A DNA stretch of 64,000 bases from Atkinsonella hypoxylon (Eukaryota > Ascomycota > Sordariomycetes > Hypocreales > Clavicipitaceae). Positions 12,197 to 21,370 of this stretch are shown here, piece after piece (the stretch's first letter is position 1; each line of letters opens with the position of its first letter). The DNA lies in contig JFHB01000083.1 in assembly GCA_000729835.1 (NCBI GenBank), positions 61,222 to 125,221 on the forward strand, in the 5' to 3' direction. The position numbers and the translations under genes were made by a program. The notes beneath the pieces are model-generated. The model saw nothing but the letters and a program-made list of their open reading frames with translations. It was not told the origin of the DNA and ran no database searches.

Positions 12197-13354
12197 ATGT
12201 CCTCCGAAAAGGTACCAAACAAGGTCAACCTTGTCCGCATCGCACACGTATACTACCACCACGTGGATCTACCCAAAGCCCATCAGTTCTTGCTAGACTT
12301 CGGCTTCCAGGTACGTGAGCAGACGGAACAACACATATACTACCACGGTCTCTGTTCAGAGCCCTTCACGTACTGCGCCGTCAAAAGCCACGAGAATAGC
12401 TTCGGCGGCGCGGCGTTCGTCGTGGAATCCCTAGACGATCTGGAACTAGCTGCGAGGACACTACCCAGAGCAACAAATGTGCATGATTTCCATGGCCCCG
12501 GCGGCGGCAAGCGAGTCACCTTCTACGACCCCGTCGACGGCTTTCCCTTCCACCTCGTGTACGGCCAGACTCCAAGGGAGGAGTCTCCTCGTCCGCCGCA
12601 GCTAGACTACAACTTTGCGCAGGAAAAACACCGCGCGGTCAACAAGAGCCAGCGCTTCACGCCTGGGCCCGCCATGGTGGATAAACTGGGCCACTTTGGA
12701 TGCTGCGTGACCAACTTTGCGACAAGTTACCAGTTCTACACTACGCATTTCAACCTGAAAGCCAGTGACTTGATCCACGACAGCAATGGAAAAGACATTG
12801 CCGCGTTCTTGCACCTGGATCGCGGGATGGAGCAGGTTGATCATCATTCGTTTTTCTTCTTTGAAGGTTGGATATTCTCGTGATTTTCTGTCTGTATTGC
12901 GCGGGGGTCGTGTCGGCCTGCTAACTGGTGTCTGCGCAAGGTCCGACCTTCCACGTGCATCACTCGAGCTTCGAGGTCCATGATTTTGACGTGCAATCGC
13001 TGGGACATCAATGGCTTCGAGAGAAAGGGTATGATCTTGTCTGGGGAGTTGGGAGACATATTCTTGGGTCGCAAATCTTTGACTACTGGTATGCCACACT
13101 CGACGGCTTGCCTTTTTCATGCGCCTGACCTCAGCTAGGTATGATCCGTCACGATTTATACTTGAGCACTACGGTACGACTGGGAACCCTTCCAGAGTCC
13201 TAAGCCTGTCTGTGAGACTCTAGTGAGTGTAAGCTGATTTAAAATAGCGGACGGTGACCTTGTGGACGAGACGACGCCGGTTAATAGGGAGGAAGTGGGA
13301 CCTAATAGCTTGCATGTTTGGGGACCGCCGCTGCCTCCAACATTCTTGCAGTGA
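12197..13354 (+). CDS. Extradiol-type dioxygenase of the vicinal-oxygen-chelate (glyoxalase/bleomycin-resistance) fold
   Basis: Four exons (12197-12866, 12941-13088, 13139-13173, 13248-13354) encode 319 residues. Intron 1 carries a perfect GCTAAC branch site and all introns are GT-AG. Two tandem VOC modules are visible: RIAHVYYHHVDLPKAHQFL near the start, and KLGHFGCCVTNFATSYQFY from about residue 163. The expected 2-His-1-Glu metal site of extradiol enzymes is present: His166 (KLGHFG), a His in the HVHH block (228-231) and Glu282 (FILEHYADGD). Family chemistry: Fe(II)-dependent meta-cleavage of catechol-like rings. The next gene on the same strand is a FAH-family protein, the kind that acts on ring-cleavage products, so the two probably share a pathway. 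The exact substrate is unknown. Confidence 0.82.
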
Positions 13355-13796
13355 TTTGATGAAATATTCTCAATGTTGAATGTCTTCTTCCTTCACACCT
13401 ATAGTCGTGTTTCACTATGCGCCTCACCGCAACATCCGTCTGTAGTACGTACCCTTGGTAGAACGCAGTTCCCTTCTTTACACAAAGCACCCCCTTCAAT
13501 CAAGTCGGAAATAAAAAATTCCAGCGAACCTCACGCAATGGGTCGTAGTAATGCCATCATCACAAACTGCGCATAAAAACAGTCGTAGTCTGTCAATGGC
13601 CCAAGAGTGCCCGCGATGCAGCCGCGCGGCCAATCCCACCCAGCCCCCACCGCAACTACACCCCAGCTCGAAATTCATCGTCTGACTCCCGCAGCGTCAC
13701 TGCTGACGCACATACGTATGACGGAAATATTTGCCAAGGGTTAAAAGAAACAAACAAGACGTGGAGAGGAAAATTCCATTGATCAATCACGAAACC
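13355..13796. promoter_or_regulatory. Intergenic spacer upstream of the FAH gene
   Basis: 442 bp between two genes on the same strand. It must contain the dioxygenase 3' end and the FAH promoter. No specific element was identified. Confidence 0.4.
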
Positions 13797-14845
13797 ATGG
13801 CACCCAATTGGACGCGGCTCATTCGCTTCATCGCAGAAGAAGACGGTCAGACTCACCTCGGCGAAGTCGACCCATCCCAGCCATTGGATATCGGCCTCGC
13901 CATCTTTGAAGGCAAGACCGTGACGGCCAAGCTTATAACAGGTTCCGTCTTTGACGGCCGCGTTTCCTCCAAGACGCTGACCGTACATCGGGTAAGCCTT
14001 CGCTGCAAGAGTCCTCGCGCTCAAGGTGCAAAGCTAACCAACCGCCACTGACCTGTGGCTCAAGCTGCTCTCTCCCTTGTCCATCGAGGACGTTCCCATC
14101 ATCCGCTGCATGGGCCTGAACTACCGCGACCACGCTGCCGAGGCCAACCTGCCTATCCCCGAGGTGCCGGTGCTGTTCATCAAGCCTCGCACGGCGCTGA
14201 ACGGACCGTTTCCCGCAAAGATCAGTGTTCCAGCTCTGGCGCAGGATGGATCCAGCGACTACGAGGCCGAGCTGGCCTTTGTCATGGGCAAGTCAGGGAG
14301 GGATATACCCGAGTTTGAGGCCATGGACTATGTCCTGGGCTTCACCGCCAGCAATGACGTAAGTGCGAGGACACAGCAGTTTAATACGAGTCAGTGGTGC
14401 TTTTCCAAAGGTAGAGTGTTTCCCACGTCTTGCCGTTTCCGTGCGCGTGCTGACCTGCAGGCTTTGACGGATCGTGTCCGTTGGGTCCTGTCCTTGTATC
14501 GCCTTCTGTTCTCGAGGATCCGCACAGTCTGCAGATTCGAGGGATCCATAATGGACAAGTCGTTCAGGATTCTAATACGCGGTAGGTGGTCTAGATGCCT
14601 GGAGTGCCTTGAACAGGTCTGATTCTTCCGGGGGGTTCTTCAGTGAGATGGTCTTTACCGTCCCGAAAATCATTTCGTGGTTGTCCCAGGGAACGACGTT
14701 AGAGGTAGGTACTGTGGTTATGACTGGTACGGGGCCAGGGGTTGGAGCGCTGCGCAACCCAAAGGTGGTGTTGAACCACGGTGATGATATCAGAGTGGAA
14801 ATAGAGCACATTGGCACGCTCATCAACAAAGTTTACTATGAGTGA
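13797..14845 (+). CDS. Fumarylacetoacetate hydrolase (FAH) family protein
   Basis: Four exons (13797-13991, 14065-14410, 14461-14581, 14644-14845) encode 287 residues, normal for the family. The start ATG sits in a good context (ACCATGG). Family blocks in order: MGLNYRDHAAEANLPIPEVP, VLFIKPRTAL, DYEAELAFVMG (metal ligands near Glu132/Glu134), LGFTASNDVSAR (Asp163) and FDGSCPLGPVLVSP. The C-terminal part is SQGTTLEVGTVVMTGTGPG. Members are Mg/Mn-dependent C-C hydrolases, decarboxylases or isomerases acting on 2,4-diketo acids and ring-cleavage products. The third intron was placed by its donor CG|GTAGGT and acceptor TTCAG because this rejoins NTR to EMVFTVPK. It pairs with the VOC dioxygenase upstream; a two-gene aromatic degradation unit is an inference. 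Confidence 0.85.
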
Positions 14846-15305
14846 GAAACTTGGGTATGGTCAACATAGAGCATATGCTGTATGGTGAACGAATGGTCTT
14901 TCATCTGGGACTTACCTCAGGGACACTCCGGCACTTTCCTGCCTTTGTCAACATGGATCGTACTCATTGAACTTCTGCCATCACTGCAGTTTCTGCTGCG
15001 TCTCTATGGCTGGCTTATGTTCTCCGCCGAGACAGACTCCGTACAGCAAGAAGCGATGCAGATCATTTGTATACTACTTGTTGCGCCAAGGTCAATGAGT
15101 ACTCCCACCCGGAGAATGAACGTTCCGCCATGAATAGACTGCGTTCATCTTGTCATGCCAAGATCTGCAGCCGTTGTAAAGCCATGTGCTAGATTGGACC
15201 GAACTGGTAAATGAGTTGGTCTATCATTACTGTACCTCGATCAAGCTGACTATCCATTGCAATGGACCGACGCTGGGTTCCTGTGCCGTGTCTAACCTCC
15301 CCAAG
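14846..15305. other. Intergenic region
   Basis: About 460 bp downstream of the FAH gene. No gene is supported; ACTCCGTA occurs at 15036-15043. Confidence 0.4.
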
Positions 15306-15812
15306 CTACATTTGAGAATATTTATGAAACTCCAGGCCACAAAATTGACGCAATTGTAAGTACGAGGTCATAACGGGATGACTGTCAGACTTAAAACCTG
15401 CCCGGAGCTTAATTGCCCGGAGGCAATTTGTGTTGGTGCCGCAATCCGTCAAGTATTTATACGAATAGGGCTGCATGTTTCCATGTCCTCTGGAGCTGTG
15501 TGACATAGTTACGATGTCTCCTACGGCGTGCACGTAATTCAAGACGAACAGCTTCCGCATCCCAACTTGGACTTTGCACACAATATCAGCCCTTCTCCTC
15601 GCCATGCGAGTCCTTATAACCATGAAAGAACCTGAGCAGCATGGAGACTCACTTGCGTAATTCTCTCCGAGATAGACCTTGGCATTACGATGATCTGCAG
15701 GGTAGGACTCAGTACAAAAGGGGAAAAAATAAAAATAAATGAAAATCGGGCCGCACTGCGCCATGGCCATTCCGACTGGGAAAATAAACACGAGCAAACA
15801 ATCCGTGACCAT
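15306..15812 (-). CDS. Candidate small hypothetical protein, possibly secreted
   Basis: A long stop-free minus-strand frame (15306 up to 15905) is unusual for surrounding DNA that is otherwise full of stops. The most natural start is the ATG at 15812, which gives a hydrophobic N-terminus (MVTDCLLVFIFPVGMAMA) resembling a signal peptide and 168 residues in all. A possible GTGAGT...CAAAG intron lies at about 15567-15656; removing it would join a KVYLGENYA stretch to VQVGMRKLF. The C-terminal part contains paired Cys (DCGTNTNC). I do not recognise the family. It could be a real small secreted protein or a chance frame. Confidence 0.35.
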   Translation of the reverse strand: MVTDCLLVFIFPVGMAMAQCGPIFIYFYFFPFCTESYPADHRNAKVYLGENYASESPCCSGSFMVIRTRMARRRADIVCKVQVGMRKLFVLNYVHAVGDIVTMSHSSRGHGNMQPYSYKYLTDCGTNTNCLRAIKLRAGFKSDSHPVMTSYLQLRQFCGLEFHKYSQM

Positions 15813-16190
15813 GACGTGCACAATCGTATTTGGGTTATTCATTGTGCCACCATGGGCCATTGCGAAGCCATTGATCGATTTGAGACCCGCCTTGCATATG
15901 TGCATACGTGCATACGTGCTTACCTATTGTATTATGTTCAACGCGGCTGCCCGCGGAAATAATTCTCAAGAATAAACCGTCGACTCCGCTGGATAAAACA
16001 GCAGGAGCGGACGACTGGCTGGCACTCGTCGACTCTCCCAGAACGCGTCGAAGATCTGGAACAGTCCTGAATCATTACTATATGCAGCCATAAGAATAAT
16101 GAACTTGTATTCAATACACGAGGTGTCCCAGAGCGAAGAAACAACGTCAATAGTGCACACGTCTCGACATGCCTCTATGCACCGCTTGCC
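15813..16190. other. Intergenic region
   Basis: About 380 bp between the candidate minus gene and the next plus gene. A TGCATACGTGCATACGTGC repeat lies near 15900-15918; nothing else was recognised. Confidence 0.4.
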
Positions 16191-16991
16191 ATGTCATCAG
16201 ACAGGCAGCCGCTAACCTATGAGGGTATGGAGCAAGGTGAGCTGCTGCCTATTCCCTCTGATGTTTTCTTTTTTTTCCTCCTTGGCGCATATTCAGGCGC
16301 CAGGACTAATGTTCAGCATACATCTCTAGCTCTGACAATGCTGGATTCCAAAATTGCGTCCAACGACCTGCTTATGAGCGTTGCTCCGCTGAGACTCGTC
16401 ACGGTTGGCGGTTGTCTGGCGGTACGGCTCTGTCACAACCGCGAAGCATCCTACGACATTGATTGTCTCCTCGATCCACATGTAACGGCAGTGGAGGACT
16501 ATGCTGCTGAATTTGAGCTTGCCATCCAAGATGTCGCTCTGGAGGGTGGCTTCTACAAGGATTGGCTCAATCAGCAAGTCAAGATTTTCGTCTCCCGCGA
16601 GCGACGTGCAACCTTGTTCATTGAATCTGTGGAGCAAGATATAGTCGTGTACAATGGAAAGAACCTCGTCGTATACGCGGGACGCCTAGACTGGGCGCTA
16701 GAGAGTAAAGTTCGCCGCGTGTCTCATTCTCGAAGTCGCCGAGGGCAAAAGAATGTTGATCTTCCCGATGCTGCCGCGCTTATCCATCTCATGAGAAAAG
16801 AAGGCGACGGACTCCCCATTAGTTTTCAATATATTCGAGATCTTAATTTGAATGGGTTCGACTTGCACCCAACGGAGGAGGCACTGAGAGAGATCGCAGC
16901 GTACTACCAGAAGGAGTATGGAGAGATCGGGCTGGCTGAGATGGCATGGGATAATGATGCTGCAAAGTGGGTTGTGGTTGATTCGGAATGA
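16191..16991 (+). CDS. Hypothetical protein, nucleotidyltransferase-like core
   Basis: One frame of 266 codons, or 246 codons if a 60-bp GTGAGC...TTCAG intron at 16237-16296 is removed. That intron lies in frame and encodes an unlikely phenylalanine-rich stretch, so splicing is plausible. The core LVTVGGCLAVRLCHNREA followed by YDIDCLLDP resembles a Pol-beta-type nucleotidyltransferase motif, with Gly-Gly and then Asp-x-Asp after about 17 residues. The second half contains KNVDLPDAAALIHLM, similar to the region where such proteins in fungi list residues for DUF-type domains. I recognise no named family; the fold assignment is inference from one motif. No signal peptide or membrane segment. 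Confidence 0.6.
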   Translation: MSSDRQPLTYEGMEQGELLPIPSDVFFFFLLGAYSGARTNVQHTSLALTMLDSKIASNDLLMSVAPLRLVTVGGCLAVRLCHNREASYDIDCLLDPHVTAVEDYAAEFELAIQDVALEGGFYKDWLNQQVKIFVSRERRATLFIESVEQDIVVYNGKNLVVYAGRLDWALESKVRRVSHSRSRRGQKNVDLPDAAALIHLMRKEGDGLPISFQYIRDLNLNGFDLHPTEEALREIAAYYQKEYGEIGLAEMAWDNDAAKWVVVDSE

Positions 16992-17063
16992 GGCGCTTTT
17001 AAGGTAATGGGAAGTGCTGCTTTGGTACGTCTTCAATTTCAGGCCCCCGTCAAGTGGAAGAAC

Positions 17064-17822
17064 TCAAACCGTATAAAAATGACCCGTGGCCATGTAAATG
17101 TTCCTCCTATGGAAAGGGCTCTCGAAATAGACGTCCTCGTCAGAGTGAACCAAAAGTTGCTCCTTTAGGGCCGGGACTCTAGCAGTCCACGCTGGGCACA
17201 CTTCTGGCTCATATGGCACTGGCTCACCGTCTCGACTCATGGAGGGTGTATCATCGCGGCGAAGCCCCATATCCAATCGCCACATGAATGCTTCAACCAG
17301 AATCTCGGCCAGAGAGGCCATGACAGCATATTGCTCAGCATCGTCACACTCAGGGTCCGGTATGTTCACTGTTGCCCAACGGAGTGAATTTTTGCGCCAG
17401 AAGTACTCGGTTTCGTAGGATATCATGTGACCGTCCGCCGCACAAAAAGCTTGGTAGAGACGATAGAAGCATCTTTGGGGCGTATCACGGGATTCCCATA
17501 GAGGGATCGACCGCAGGTACATCCAATCTCGGCCTTGGCAGGTTACAGAGCCAGGGTCTGCCATAATCTGACGAGGTGGTGGAGGCAGCTTCGCAGGGAA
17601 GTACCAGGATGGAAACGGCCACAACAGACGTAAGACGAAGAGATATGGATGAGGTTGAGGCGGACAGGTCAGTGAGCGAGCATGACGCAAAGCATGCCGG
17701 AGACCAAGCCCAGTACTAGTTGGAATGAATCGGCGGCGAAGCTTGATCAGGGGCCAACGATATTCTATCGGCAGGTAGCGAAAGTTCCATATGTAGATGA
17801 GCAAGTCATACGTCCAACCCAT
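17064..17822 (-). CDS. Conserved-looking fungal hypothetical protein
   Basis: A single open frame of 252 codons from the ATG at 17822; a GTG precedes it. The N-terminal ~85 residues are basic and hydrophobic and may not be coding; an internal Met in RQIMADPGSV offers a shorter start. The C-terminal two thirds have the look of a conserved protein: CFYRLYQAFCAADGHMISYE, LRWATVNIPDPECDDAEQYA, and a terminal block ending FHRRNIYMATGHFYTV. I do not know a function. No catalytic motif or signal was recognised. It is convergent with the preceding gene, with only 72 bp between the stop codons. Confidence 0.55.
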   Translation of the reverse strand: MGWTYDLLIYIWNFRYLPIEYRWPLIKLRRRFIPTSTGLGLRHALRHARSLTCPPQPHPYLFVLRLLWPFPSWYFPAKLPPPPRQIMADPGSVTCQGRDWMYLRSIPLWESRDTPQRCFYRLYQAFCAADGHMISYETEYFWRKNSLRWATVNIPDPECDDAEQYAVMASLAEILVEAFMWRLDMGLRRDDTPSMSRDGEPVPYEPEVCPAWTARVPALKEQLLVHSDEDVYFESPFHRRNIYMATGHFYTV

Positions 17823-17884
17823 CACGCAGCATCCGAAAGTGATGAGTTGCTTCTGTATGCTTGTGCGGCATCCAAGTCGTCACA

Positions 17885-17932
17885 AGGGGAGGAGGGAAGG
17901 GAGGGGAAGGGAGGGGAAGGGAAGGGAGGTGT
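17885..17932 (+). repeat. Purine (GGGAGG/GGGAAGG) tract
   Basis: Runs of three or four G separated by A or AA, repeated at least seven times; able in principle to form a G-quadruplex. It lies just upstream of the minus-strand hypothetical gene. Confidence 0.75.
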
Positions 17933-18195
17933 CAAGTTGCGCGATGCCGACTGTAGTTACTCCGTATCTGGATGAGAATTGAAGGCAAATGATGCTTCAT
18001 TTAGCGGGCCAGCCAGCACTGGGGGCTGGGGGCCGGTTCCTGGGCGCATTGCTGCATTTCCTAAGGGTTGAGTGACGTCAGTCACGCTGGAGCCGCCGCC
18101 ATGGAGTCCAATTGCCAATTGCTTTCTGGTGTGGCCCAAAGTACAGCACAGCACAGCGCCGTACGCACGCACGCACGCGCCCTGCTGTGCCTGTC

Positions 18196-18283
18196 AGTAC
18201 CTACCTAGGTAGGCGACCTGGTATCTAGAGACGCAAGGTACTTCTTACCTCGGTTAGGTACCTACCGAGGTACCTACTGTAAG
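18196..18283. repeat. Cluster of palindromic TAGGTACCTA-type words
   Basis: Several overlapping words such as GTACCTACCTAGGTAGG, GGTTAGGTACCTACC and GAGGTACCTAC occur within 90 bp. Related TAGGTAGG words recur near 18306 and 22535. Confidence 0.6.
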
Positions 18284-18679
18284 CTTGTGCGTTTTGCACA
18301 CGTGACTAGGTAGTCAGGAGCACTCCTGACAGACGGATCCAACCAAGTAACTATAGTACACCTACATTATATACAGTTATTACGGACCGTATGTATTGTG
18401 TATTTATATTGTTATTTACGCACTTGTTACGACTTTCTGTTACCCTCCGGATCCGTACAGTCCTTGTACGAATCCACCCAGTCGTCAAATATGCCGATTA
18501 TCTGAATCACCCAATTCTGCTACAATGAGTAATTGGAATCGGTAGGACTGACACCCAATCCTGACGCTTCATGCTAGTTCTCTTCAGCGCGTCTTCGAGA
18601 CCCCAGGCCTTATCGATACCCACAGTGGACCATAGAGCGGACACAAGAATTCTTACATCGAGATACAGACAATTTTGAG

Positions 18680-19613
18680 ATGAACAGACAGCTCTTCAAA
18701 GTGGAAGCCCTAGGCGAGGAAAGCCGGGGCCAATTTAGAAATTGAGTGGCCAAGACAATGAAAAAGAAGGCCGCTAAACCGACCGAGGACAGGTGGGTGC
18801 ATTACGAGATTATTGAGCATAAGATGGAGACCCAGAGAGTAGTCTCTCTCAACTTTGCAGAGTGAGAATCCAGACCCGGATATCGAGAACCCATTACTGA
18901 GCGCGCACGCGAGACTCAAGTTGCCAAACGGACGTATCAGGACTTACGCCGTGGTATCTAGCGGCAAGGAGAAATTCACCATGACGGACAAGTCTGAGCT
19001 GAGCATCGCTCTAGACCAAGATAGCCGTGGCTCGCGCTACTCCCACCAGGTATCGAAAGTCAGCGACATCATCCAAGTCGGTCGCATAACAACCGACATC
19101 AAGGCAGACGGCGCAGCAAGCAGCTGCATCTTCATAGCCAGCGGTATCGGCATCACCGCCTTCCTAGCCATAATGCGCGCCACGTTGTCCAACAAGTGGA
19201 GTTTCAAAACTTCACTATGCCGTGCGCTCTGCAGATGATATCCCTTTTGCTGACCGACTCGCGGCTTTCGAGGACAACGTAGTCATGTACGATAAGTCCA
19301 AGGGCCAAAGAATGAACATCCACAGCATTATGGAGAATATGCCATGGAATAGCCACATCTACGCCTGCGGACCAGATCACATGATGAAAGCCGTGAAAAA
19401 AAGGTCGTTCAGGACTGCGGCATCCCCCCTAACAAAGTCCACTACGAGGCTTTCGCGGCCGATATTTCGGGAGATCCCTTTGAGGCCGTAGTTGCGAACA
19501 AGAACGGGAAAGTCCTTGGGATTGGCGAGGATGAGAGCCTGCTCGAGGTGTTGAGGCGTGAGTACCCTGATATTGCGTCGTGCAAGATCGGGCTGGTAAG
19601 CGGGGCGGGTTGA
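18680..19613 (+). pseudogene. Broken ferredoxin/flavin reductase of the phthalate-dioxygenase-reductase (VanB) type
   Basis: A recognisable reductase is spread over shifting frames. In order: MKKKAAKPTEDRWVHYEIIE with KMETQRVVSLNFA; after a frame change, HARLKLPNGRIRTYAVVSSG (flavin-binding RxYS-like block), IQVGRITTDIK and IASGIGITAFLAIM (NAD-binding Gly-rich loop); after a second frame change, LHYAVRSADDIPFADR and IYACGPDHMMKAVK; after a third, DCGIPPNKVHYEAFAADIS and the start of a plant-type ferredoxin domain, ESLLEVLRREYPDIASCKIG. Lesions seen: an in-frame stop near 18745, a shift near 18861, a shift in the A-run near 19209, and a shift in the A7 run near 19396. The [2Fe-2S] cysteine loop is missing at the end. 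Two shifts lie in homopolymers, so read error could explain some, but the missing cluster and internal stop argue for a true pseudogene. Confidence 0.75.
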
Positions 19614-19969
19614 TCATTATCTAAATGCTGGATGTAGTTCAGAATGCAATTCTTTGTGACAAGAGTACCTGGAGCAGTGTAAATACCAGATACGAAACAA
19701 TGGCTGCTGCGGCAAGTCTTGAATTGGATGATTTAGCCAGGCCATGAACGCAGTGCATGTTCAATAGAGAAATTATGCAGTTAACTCTAATCTATCGTAT
19801 GGCGTCACTACCCAACACCAAAACACAATTTAGTAGCTTGACATCTTGCAACGCATACTAGCCACAACGCCAATTCAACTTCGGCTGACTAGAACCATTT
19901 TGAACCCTTATTTATTAACTCCTTACCCATGAAAATCAACAGAAAGTATTCGCTTCGCAATCCATAGAC
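19614..19969. other. Intergenic region
   Basis: About 355 bp between the reductase relic and the IFRD gene 3' end. No element was recognised. Confidence 0.4.
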
Positions 19970-21370
19970 TTATCGTTTCCGTCCCTTGGATATCTTGCGC
20001 GCACCGCCATGATCCACAGCAGCCTGCTGCTCTTCACCCCAATGTGCATCTTCCAGACACTCCTTGACAACAGGGTTGACAAAAACGTGGTGCTGTAGTC
20101 CGCCCCGGAAAAGGATTTTCATAAAGTTTACTCGTGAGAAGAGCGACCACGTATCGATTCTAGTGCTGTAATTGCCAAGCCGTAGCCGACATCTGTACCC
20201 GTACTCTGCTTGCCCATCTTCGGTCCGTTGCGACGGCGGGACATAGGTGTCCTTGTCCGGGATATAGAGGGCAGTTGAGTAGTAGGGTCCGACACCTCGC
20301 TCTAGAGACGTGACCACGCTTACTAGACTTTCGCGCAGGTCTCGACGCTGTTTTCGAGCAACCGACTTGCTACTGAGCTTGGCGAGCTCACTGATGCGCC
20401 CTGTTAGTCGTTGGGGGTCATAGGGCAGTTGGAATGGCTCGCCCGTCTCCTGTTCATGGTTTCGCGAGGACTCGAAAATAAGGGCAATGGCTTGTCCCGC
20501 ATTGCTTTGGATTTCGGTGTCGGAGCTGTCCAGCTGGTCGACAAAGGCGTCCATAGCGGCGTCCGCAAAATCGGAAAAGTCGTCGACGTGGCTGGCCACG
20601 AATGACCAGCCCACAATGGCTGCAGACACGACGGAGGCGTTGTCATGAGACTCGACGCTCTCGCCGTCACTTTGCACGATGTCGACGAGATATTGCATGA
20701 CCTGGAGCGCAGCTTCTTCCAGGCCTCCTGCATAAAGAACCGTCATACATAATGCGTAGATGGCATAGACTTTGCACTCGTCGTCGTCATCATCCATCAG
20801 AATTTGCTTTAATGCTCGTTCAATTCCTTCGAAAACTTCCAAGTCTTCCGATGTGCCCACGGTTAAGCAATAGGCCTGCAGACTAAGTAGCCTCTCGCGA
20901 GCCGTCGCTCCACGATCCGCGTCTTTGAGAAACACCTCGATGAGCGCAGAAGCAGCAGGATCCAGCCAGAAATGAGTCTCTGCATTGTACTTGTTCCGCA
21001 TGACTCTGATATACATATCCAAGAACTGCTCGCGAACATCGCTATTGTTGTGCTTCTTATCTTGCAGGTTGTCGACCAGGGCCTGAGCATCAAACTCCCT
21101 TGCTGCTTCATCAGGTGTCACTGCTCCCGAGCCGCCCGAGTTTACGCTTGACATGGTATCGTCAAATTCGAAATCATCATCTTCTTCGCTGCCGCTCGCG
21201 TCAGAGGTGACTCGGCTGTTCGCTGCCGAATGCGATGGTGACGTCAGAAGAGAAGGCAAAGGGGAGCCACGGGGTGTAACAGTGCCTGAAGCGCGCCCAG
21301 ATTTGATGGCCTTCTTCGAGGTCGTCTTGCCGTTGCCCTTGAGGGCCTTGACTCGGGCGTGGTTCATCAT
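19970..21370 (-). CDS. Interferon-related developmental regulator (IFRD) domain protein
   Basis: A single exon of 466 residues from the ATG pair at 21370/21367. The N-terminus is basic and Ser-rich (KALKGNGKTTSKKAIKSGRA) with an acidic patch (SGSEEDDDFEFDD). The IFRD helical repeat region follows from about residue 90: ALVDNLQDKKHNNSDVREQF, LLSLQAYCLTVGTSEDLEVF, DDDECKVYAIYALCMTVLYA. It ends with the IFRD C-terminal block RIDTWSLFSRVNFMKILFRG, preceded by RLGNYSTRID. Eukaryotic IFRD proteins are transcriptional co-regulators or ribosome-associated factors (the yeast relative is Ifh-like by domain only). The frame continues upstream to a TTG at 21388 without an ATG, so the start at 21370 is the simplest choice. 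It is divergent from the FHA gene. Confidence 0.88.
   Translation of the reverse strand: MMNHARVKALKGNGKTTSKKAIKSGRASGTVTPRGSPLPSLLTSPSHSAANSRVTSDASGSEEDDDFEFDDTMSSVNSGGSGAVTPDEAAREFDAQALVDNLQDKKHNNSDVREQFLDMYIRVMRNKYNAETHFWLDPAASALIEVFLKDADRGATARERLLSLQAYCLTVGTSEDLEVFEGIERALKQILMDDDDDECKVYAIYALCMTVLYAGGLEEAALQVMQYLVDIVQSDGESVESHDNASVVSAAIVGWSFVASHVDDFSDFADAAMDAFVDQLDSSDTEIQSNAGQAIALIFESSRNHEQETGEPFQLPYDPQRLTGRISELAKLSSKSVARKQRRDLRESLVSVVTSLERGVGPYYSTALYIPDKDTYVPPSQRTEDGQAEYGYRCRLRLGNYSTRIDTWSLFSRVNFMKILFRGGLQHHVFVNPVVKECLEDAHWGEEQQAAVDHGGARKISKGRKR

Larger units (their letters stand above)
17823..18679. other. Intergenic region with G-rich tract and palindromic TAGGTACCTA cluster
   Basis: About 860 bp. 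It holds the purine tract (17885-17932), a perfect TACTCCGTA at 17958-17966, an ACGCACGC run near 18163-18178 and the cluster listed at 18196-18283. No gene was recognised. Confidence 0.5.

Noticed and set aside
20863..21111. Open frame antisense-phase within the IFRD exon
   Set aside because: Alternative frame of the IFRD coding region with no independent support.
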